Source: Maea johnstoni (Eukaryota > Annelida > Polychaeta > Spionida > Magelonidae). Taken from it: a stretch of DNA of 64,000 nt. Every line of letters begins with the position of its first letter. The first letter of the stretch is position 1. A program made the translations under genes and the position numbers. Under the pieces are notes generated by a model. It searched no databases. It had not been told where the DNA came from and saw only the letters and a program-made list of their open reading frames with translations. The stretch is from assembly GCA_963942565.1 (NCBI GenBank), contig OZ012686.1, positions 8,490,659 to 8,554,658 of the forward strand, in the 5' to 3' direction. Below are positions 56,511 through 64,000 of the stretch, in pieces.

Positions 56511-56949
56511 TAATACATTATTTTACAGGAAATCCTTCAAGAACTTCCAATGAGTTGGAAAGGAGATCGCACTAACAAAATGAATGAATAAGTGCTTAAA
56601 GGCACATCAACACACAAAGGTTATTTAGTGGCATAATATATTAGCAAAAAGTGGTCCTTTGTTATTGTTGAAGAACAATGAGAAAGCACAATTATTCTAG
56701 GTGAAAGAAGAAAAATAATCAAATAATATCCAAAGAGGACCAAGGGATATTTTTGATGCAGGGTATCAATAGACTGATCCACACATCTCTATTCTTTTAT
56801 AAGGCGAGCAGGGTGCCACACCAGCCTATTGCACACCCTAAGGCACACTCTTGTAAGTTTTTTCACCTGTGAAAAAACATAGTAACAGTATCATGTATTA
56901 GATGATGGCCATAGCTGGCATAGCTTTTGAATAAATCAAAAACTCAAAA

Positions 56950-57490
56950 CTCAAAACGTCAAAACGTATGCAGAACTTTCTTTTAGGTACAAGGGTAATA
57001 AAAAACAATTTCAATTTAATGAGGAAATCCCTGCCAAAGTGGAAACCCTTGAAACGCACATCATAAAGGGAAAACTAATAATGCCCAAGACAAAGTTTCT
57101 GACATAAGGAAAGAACTAAATAAGGGAATTAAATTGATTCGTGTGGCAAATAAGTCCTAGGTGGGCTGGGCTTGTGTAGAAGAATACCTGTCTGATGAGT
57201 TAGCTTGTGATTACAAAGATGATAGGAAAATGAGGGCAGCAGAAAAACACGCCCTTCACACAAAGCGGTGTGGCAAACGGAGCAACTTCCTGGAGCTGCC
57301 TTCAACAAAATTATCAGCAGCATTCTCCTGCTGGTAATTGGGCTTGTTTTCGTCCAGACAGCATTCCCAAATTCAGACGTCAACCAGCAAAAACAGATAT
57401 TTGTTGGTATTGCCAAGCACTGGAGCTGAGACTGCTTCAAGCGGAAATAAGCTGACATGCAACCCACCAGCAAGTCATCCAAGCAGTAAC
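56950..57490 (+). mobile_element. DIRS-like retroelement fossil, gag-like part (unit 1)
   Basis: Weak similarity to the gag-like region of DIRS/tyrosine-recombinase retroelements. The fuller version, with a following RT piece, is at 61890-62770. Old and broken. Confidence 0.4.
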
Positions 57491-60400
57491 CACAATAATT
57501 TTGCATTGGCCAGACAGGCCAAATGTTTGCAGTATACTTGACGGAATAGTGCTGATTGTATGATGGGGATGGGGTGTAAAATCATGAGTTTTAATCATAG
57601 ATATCAATGCAGATGATGTAGATGAAAAAGAAACACTACCTCTTGGCAAAGGGGACTTAATCTCTTCATGCAGCTATTTTCTAAGCTAGGTTCTACTGTC
57701 TGCCCATTGGATACTTAAAGCTGACATGTCATTGTAAATTTTGGGAATTTCAAGATTAGAGAAAGCTTCCCTGTACCTGATGGGGCATGTGACAAAGTTG
57801 CCAGTGGCTTGGTGTTAAGCGATGGTTTTCGCAGGAAACTCCGATTTCCTCCACCACTTACAATTGGCTAGTCACAGCTTAGCTGCACTATTGCAGAAAA
57901 AGTGACAAAAATCGAAATTCTGGAATTACTAAGGACTAAAATGGCAGCCATGTAAAGGGGAGCACTCCATCTTTAATTTCCCGCAATTTAAGGTGGCAGG
58001 TCAGCTTTAAGTTAAAATCTGTAATACTGAGGAACCCTTGTTGGGGTTGGTGGAAGAGAAAGGAATGTAGGTATGAGAGACATGTGAACTGTAAATAAAG
58101 CAGTGATGCAGCACACAAGCAAATCCATTTATTTCTGTTGTATTGTGTCCTCTCCTAGACCCCCGGTCTAGTTGGTACACCAGTCTTAGTCAGCAGGGCG
58201 TCATTTCGACACCCAAACCCTCAAAATCACCCCTTAGGACACCCAACATTTTGTAGGGAATTTCAATGTCAATTTCAAGCATTGAATTGAATTTTTTTCA
58301 CCTCATCATAAATTCCCTTGCCACTGTACAAGGACATCATGCTTTATTTATGAAGTAAACATTTATCATTATTATCTGAGTATAATGTGGTCTCCCTTGA
58401 AAAATAGCATGGCCCAAATTTTTACAATTGCCAATTTTGGGCATACACTTCCTAAATGCTGGCTACACTGAAGCTTGGGGCTAGAAAGACCATTGTGTCC
58501 AGTTATTCCCCTAACCAAGCACCCTGCAAAGTTTTATACGCAAGACCTTTGTACTTTTTATGAAGTAGGTAGGTATTTGGGTTGGAGGCGACCACCTATA
58601 TTCACATAGAAACAGAGGGATATAGATTTTACATTCATACTTTACAGTCTACTTGAAATTAGCATGTTGTTCTGGTATATTTGCACACAATGAGCAGTAA
58701 TTTAGAAAATACTTGGACAGTTTTGTATGGAGTTATGATTAATATTTTAATGTTATTTCCTAGTATGTATTTGTTTTGGGTGTTAGTGGTGTAGTGGCCA
58801 GACAGGCTACCATGCATTGGTATGCTAATTAAGGACTGCCTATATAAAGGGTAACGAAGGGTGGGTTCGTCACTTAAGGGTGGACATTTGATACAAACAC
58901 TACACAGACTAAACGACAATTTCAAAGACAACTAGACGCTGACATTGCCATTGAAGAACTTGACAAACTGCCAGACTTACCAAAGCCCCAGGACCAGACA
59001 GTTTTTCGAATGAATTTTTCGAAACATTCAAAGACAAATTAATTTACTGGATCTTTATAGCTTATCGTGAATCAATCAAAAACAAGACCCTATCAGAACA
59101 CATTAAAAAGGCACTATTACCTGTATCTCAAAACAAGGGAGAGAACTTAATTTGCACCTACAAATTTTACTCTGCTCTTCTAGCAAACTGACTAAAAGCT
59201 ACATTAGAGACAATGATTAGGCCAGACCAGACAGGGTTAATAGCCAACAGGTCTATAGGTGATAATACTAGACTACTTTATGACACAATAGATTACTGTG
59301 AGGTTGAACAACATGGGCGGACCCGGGGGAGGGTATCACCCGGCGCACGCCCCCCCCCCCCCCCCCCCTAACTCGCTGTTATATCACTAGAAAGCTGGGA
59401 ATTCTAGCTTTCCAATAATATAAATTTTAACTCACAGAATGAATTTCAGATAATAGTGTTGGATTTCGCTAAGGCTTTCGACACTATTGAATGGTCGTAC
59501 ATATATTCTTGTATGGAAGATTTTAACTTTGGAGACCCATTTATCAAGGTCAAAATATTTCATCAAAATTCCATTTTCCATTGTTTAAAACAATGGCCAC
59601 CTATCTGAGAACATTCCACTGTCATGAGGATGTTGTCAAAGTGATTCCATCTCCCCTCACACTTTTGTTCTATGTGCAGAGTTACTTTCGCACTCTATAA
59701 GAGAGTTTTGTGATATAAGGGGTAGTGAGGAACATGGCTTTGACATCATCATCTCGCAATATGCTGATGATAAAACATTGTTACTTGAAATGGATGAACA
59801 AACTATAAAAATACTTATGAGTATATTAATATGGTTCAGAAAAATCTCTAGACAGCATTAACATGGATTTAAGACTGAAGCAGTTAAAATTGGGGTAACA
59901 AGGGACAGGAGCTTGTCATGGGGAAGGAAAATATGGGATGCGATGGACCTTGGCCTTGGTGTCCAATATATATGATGTTAACAATATGGGTGATATTAAG
60001 CAAGACAACATCAATAGAAAAAATAGTGATATAAAAAAATATATTAAAACTATGGCAACCTTGTAAACTAACACCTTCTGGAAAAGTAATGGTAATTAAG
60101 TCACTATTTCTTTCTGAAATCACCCACTTGCTCCTGCCCCTTCCAAGCAAAAGCCAACAATTATTCAACACGTTAGACTTATTATTTAAAATTTTTCTTT
60201 GGAACAACAAACTTCCTAAATTTTGTAAAGAAATGATGGAGACCGACATGTTGGATGGTGGCTTGAAATTACATAATTTAAAAAACTTTAATCTTGCCTT
60301 AAAACTAGGATGGCCAAAAAGAATTATATGCAGTCAATCCAAATGGATCATTTTAACAAAGTTCTGGGATCTTTATTTATGGTCCTGAAAGAATGGAGAG

Positions 60401-62528
60401 AAACAAAGAGATGATATACAATCCATTCTGGCAAAACTTTATTAGAAGTTATCAGACAATGTACAAAACTTCTGCAGTTCTCCACATGGATGTAATTCAT
60501 AAGACTCCAATCTGGTTTAATCCGAATCTTAAGATCAACTTTGAAAAACTTGCTTGGATCATGTTGTAAGAACCTCAAGGGATATAGTGGATACACTTGG
60601 AAGAAGTATGGACTCAAATGAATTCCAAGAACGTTACAATCTCAAGACTATTATAACTTTCTAGAATATGGATCTATCTGCCTTATAATTAATAATATTT
60701 AAGGTACAAAGACTGTCCAAACTCTGAATCTACTCTACCCCGAAATAGTTTACTAGACGTAGTAATAAACAAAGACGTCAAGGGAGTCTCCAATCTTTAT
60801 AGATGTATTAACAATAGAAGCTATCATATCATAGAGGAAATCTGTGAAAAATGGAATTCCCATGAAAATATTTCACTAATCAATATCAAGTCTCAAAATC
60901 ATTTAGATATCACAACACACTAGTAGATGATACTTCCGCTTAATGTTCAATTCAGAAGTTTACATCATTAATTTTTAATAATGACAGACTAGCTAGCTAG
61001 TTAAACTTGGAAATTATGTAACATGTGTAATGTCGAACCTGACGGTAACATACATATGCTTATTGAGTACTCCAAGTCTAGACAGTTCTGGAAAGATGTG
61101 GAAAAATGGATAATCCAATTGGGGGTCTTAGAATATGAATTGACAGAAAGTAATATCATCCTTGGAGATGTGGACAAAGATAGACAAATTTCGGTCATTC
61201 TACCATGTGCCAAAGTCTCAATATACATATCAAAAATGAAAGAAAATTCTTTCATTTTCCAAAAAAATATTAAAACTATTACATACAAGCAAGTCTCCTT
61301 GCAACACTTAAAAAAAGGAGGACAAATTCCAAAGGGAATGGCATCTATTATTTGCAGAATGGTCTTAATCATGATGTTGTAATAGTAACATCACTCAATG
61401 TACTAATACATTATTTTACCGGAAATCCTTCAAGAACTTCCAATGTGTTGGAAAGGAGGTCAGACTAACAAAATGAATGAATAAGTGTTTAAAGGCACAT
61501 CGACACACAAAGGTCATTTAGTGCCATAAGATAATAGCAAAAAGTGGTCCTTTGTTATTGTTGAAGAACAATGACAAAGCACAATTATTCTAGGTGAAAG
61601 AAGAAAAATATCCAAATAATATCCAAAGAGGACCAAGGGATATTTTAGATGCAGGGTATCCATAGACTGATCCACACATCCCCATTCTTTTATAAGGCGA
61701 GCAGGGTGCCACTCCAGCCTAGGGATTCGCGGGAGGTTCTAACTCCTATTGCACACCATAAGGCACACTCTTGTAAGTTTTTTCACTTGTGAAAAAACAT
61801 AGTAACAGTATCATGTATTAGATGATGACCATAGCTGGCTTAGCTTTTGAATAAATCAAAAACTCTTCAAATTAAAAAAAAAGACTTAAGATAAACATTT
61901 GGATAGGAAGCTGTCTCACATAAGAGAGAAATTGTTAATGATTTTGAGGACAATTCCTCACACTTATGGAAAAAAGTCAAAACGGATGCAGAACTTTCTT
62001 TTAGGTACAAGGGTAATAAAAAACAATTTCAATTTAATGGGGAAACTCTTGCCAAAGTGGAAACCCTTGAAACGTACATCATAAAGGGAAAACTGATAAT
62101 GCCCAAGACAAAGTTTCTGACATAAGGAAAGAACTAAATAAGAGAAATAAATTGATTTGTATGGCAAATAAGTCCCAGGTGGGCTGGGCTTGTGTAGAAG
62201 ATTACCTCTCTGATGAGTTAGCTAGTGATTATAAAGATGATAGGGAAATGAGGGCAGCAGAAAATCACGCCCTTCACACAAAGCGGTTCAACAGAGGGTG
62301 TGGCAAACAGAGTGACTTCCTGGAGCTGCCTCCAACAAAATTATCAGCAGCATTCTCCTGCTGGTAATTGGGCTTGTTTTCGTCCAGACAGCGTTCCCAA
62401 ATTCAGACATCAACCAGCAAAAACAGATATTTGTTGGTATTGCCAAGCACTTGGACACTGGAGCTGAGACTGCTTCAAGCGGAAATAAGCTGGCATGCAA
62501 CCCACCAACAAGTCATCCAAGCAGTAAC
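57491..62528. repeat. Tandem duplication, unit 2 (5038 bp)
   Basis: Same order as unit 1. The sequence to the right of 62528 continues the DIRS-like fossil naturally, whereas the unit 1/unit 2 joint at 57490/57491 is abrupt. So the original right flank is that of unit 2 and the original left flank that of unit 1. It may be a true duplication or two haplotypes placed in tandem by the assembler. Confidence 0.9.
58910..61400 (+). mobile_element. Decayed L1/Tx1-like LINE, copy in unit 2
   Basis: Twin of the unit 1 copy. Here the catalytic box is kept (ISQYADDKTLLLEMDE at about 59745). The tail keeps the C-x2-C...H zinc-knuckle-like region and SRQFWKDVEKWI (about 61015-61120), of which ~65 bp are absent in unit 1. 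The frame is broken many times; it is non-functional. Confidence 0.75.
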
Positions 62529-62770
62529 CTGATTCAGCATATTACCAGGCCTTCGATCATAATACATCTGGGTGTATCACTAAGCTTAGACACATTGTTT
62601 TCACAGTACTCCCATGTGACTTATGTTTTACCCCCTATATTTTCACTAAATTACCACTTGAGGGGTATGGGTATACCTATTGTGGTCTATCTATATGATA
62701 TGGTTTAGGCTTTCTGACTGTTCAAATCAAGCCTTTACTGTGAGACAAGAGCTAAAATGCTTTAAGTGTG
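61890..62770 (+). mobile_element. DIRS-like retroelement fossil (gag-like and RT parts)
   Basis: A gag-like stretch (about 62150-62510) with the VGWACVEDYLSDELASD type motif is followed by a reverse-transcriptase stretch (about 62570-62700) with GMGIPIVVYL, as in DIRS-like elements. It looks old, is broken in several places and is truncated at both ends. Confidence 0.5.
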
Positions 62771-64000
62771 TGTGTGTGCGTGTGTTGGTAATATGTGCAT
62801 TTTTGTGAATGTGAATTCATCACCAGTAGTTTAATGTTAAGTAAATAAAATGTCTCAATGTTTGTAATTTGAGTTTAATGTCCTCTTTTACCGTCCTGCC
62901 CCCCCCCCCCCATGTTTAGTCATTACATTTGTGTCAGAAGTGGGATTAGTATAATTATTTTGAACATTTTTGTTGTAAGTGGCAGTTTGACAAGTGACTT
63001 TTTTTCTATGCAATTTAAGACATAACCGGGAGGGTCGTGAGGTGGAAAATAAACCTGAGAGTTCAGATGTGAGAAAACTGTTGATGAAGCCCTTAAAACA
63101 TTGTCAAGGGTAACTCGGATAAACTAACTGAAGAACAACAGTCAGTTCCAACAAGGAACACGGAAGAACAGACATAATAAAGCATTCCATTGATACGGGG
63201 CAAGCTAAGCCTATCAGAGTTTACCTGTGTAGTAAATCAATTGAGGATAGGAAAATGGCAAAAGCTGAGGTTGAAAAAAAATGGTTGTTCAGGCAAAAAT
63301 AGTTCCATCAAAAAATCCTTGGTGTGCTCCAGTGGTCCTAACTCAAAAGAAAGATTCTTGTTTATGTTTCTGTAATGACTACAGACCTGCTTAATGATGT
63401 TACTAAACAAGATGCAATTTGAATAATATGTGTATGATGATGATTGTTGAACATATTTTGTAAAAGTTTTAATGTATGTATGTCAGTATTGTTATTACGG
63501 AGAGATGTGGTGTCCAAATCCTATTTATGATGAGAACCATGAGGGTGTTCCAAGATCTAGATGTCAGTTACGACATGGATTGTACTCTTGCCCAGCCTTT
63601 GTGGATGAGCGAGCCATTCTACTAGAAGGTAGCTTGGTAAAAATGACTGGAGAGATTCCCTTTCATCCGTATTGTGTCCAAACCAGGAGGAAAACACACC
63701 GACTTCACATCCTTGATCAAAGAAGGTACCATAGAAGTAGTCCATCAAGAACTTATCTATATTATGCTAGGCACAAACTGTTTAAGATATGGTTTTACCA
63801 AACATAGAAATGAACTGGATGGACTTATATTTACAATCAAAATGTACAATCTAAATGGCAAGATTGTTTTTTTCACTTTTGCCAAGAAAGGACAGTTTAT
63901 TAGATAAGATAGGTCAATTCAATAATGGTCTGTGGTTTGTAAGCAAAAACTCAACTGATATTCATATTGTAAAAGGTGCTCATCGTACCGTAAAGAGAGT
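62771..64000. other. Right end: retroelement fossil and unassigned sequence
   Basis: No host gene can be supported. A Ty3/gypsy-like pol remnant is listed separately (63050-63400). An open frame at 63472-63807 (111 codons, with PIYDENHEGVPRSRCQLRHG and LEGSLVKMTGEIPF) is unlike anything I recognise; it could be a mobile-element remnant or an exon of a gene running off the window. Confidence 0.4.
63050..63400 (+). mobile_element. Ty3/gypsy-like pol fossil
   Basis: Short stretches recall the start of Ty3/gypsy reverse transcriptase (an IDTG-KPI-like phrase, then a PW-AP-VL-QKKD-like phrase). It is a small, old, broken fragment with no LTR seen in the window. Confidence 0.5.

Larger units (their letters stand above)
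52639..57490. repeat. Tandem duplication, unit 1 (4852 bp)
   Basis: Homology with unit 2 starts at CACAATAATTTTGCATTGG (52639 = 57491) and runs through to GCAGTAAC (57490 = 62528). The copies are highly similar by eye, with scattered substitutions and several small size differences. Content: SINE body (~52905-53080), hAT-like MITE (~53330-53623), L1/Tx1-like LINE (~54115-56510) and a fossil DIRS-like piece at the end. Confidence 0.9.

Overview
The window is animal nuclear DNA. Genes are split by GT-AG introns, introns and spacers are AT-rich, and the non-coding space is packed with short transposons, tRNA-derived SINEs, (TA)n microsatellites and decayed retroelements. Protein similarity to vertebrate SYVN1, SPDYA and TRMT61B, together with the repeat landscape, suggests an invertebrate and perhaps a deuterostome. 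The exact phylum cannot be read from the sequence.

Layout. (1) 0-4 kb, plus strand: an intronless coding region for a 513-residue protein that I do not recognise. (2) 10.9-15.4 kb, minus strand: a six-exon membrane-anchored M14 zinc carboxypeptidase of the type known from plant At5g42320. (3) 19.5-32.2 kb, plus strand: a 13-exon TRMT61B-like tRNA m1A methyltransferase. Its methyltransferase unit occurs twice in one 815-residue chain; the second copy has lost the SAM-binding glycine motif. (4) 34.6-38.6 kb, minus strand: SPDYA (Speedy/RINGO A), six exons, tail-to-tail with TRMT61B as I recall it in human. (5) 39.0-50.1 kb, plus strand: SYVN1/HRD1, the ERAD ubiquitin ligase, 14 exons, head-to-head with SPDYA across a 421-bp promoter that carries a perfect ER-stress element (CCAAT-N9-CCACG). 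(6) 50.1-64 kb: gene-poor, dominated by a ~4.9-5.0 kb direct tandem duplication (52639-57490 and 57491-62528) holding a decayed L1/Tx1-like LINE, followed by DIRS-like and Ty3-like retroelement fossils.

My exon joins were done by hand. In each of the four spliced genes the exon phases match at every junction and the total coding length is a multiple of three (1308, 2448, 1239 and 1887 bp), which is good internal support.

The strongest leads are the tandem active-plus-degenerate methyltransferase in TRMT61B with its exon-by-exon duplicated intron phases, the ERSE in the SYVN1/SPDYA promoter, three independent tandem repeats that amplify splice sites (donor of SYVN1 exon 11, acceptor of SYVN1 exon 9, acceptor of carboxypeptidase exon 5), and several MITE families with piggyBac-like TTAA ends or hAT-like 8-bp target duplications, some nested.
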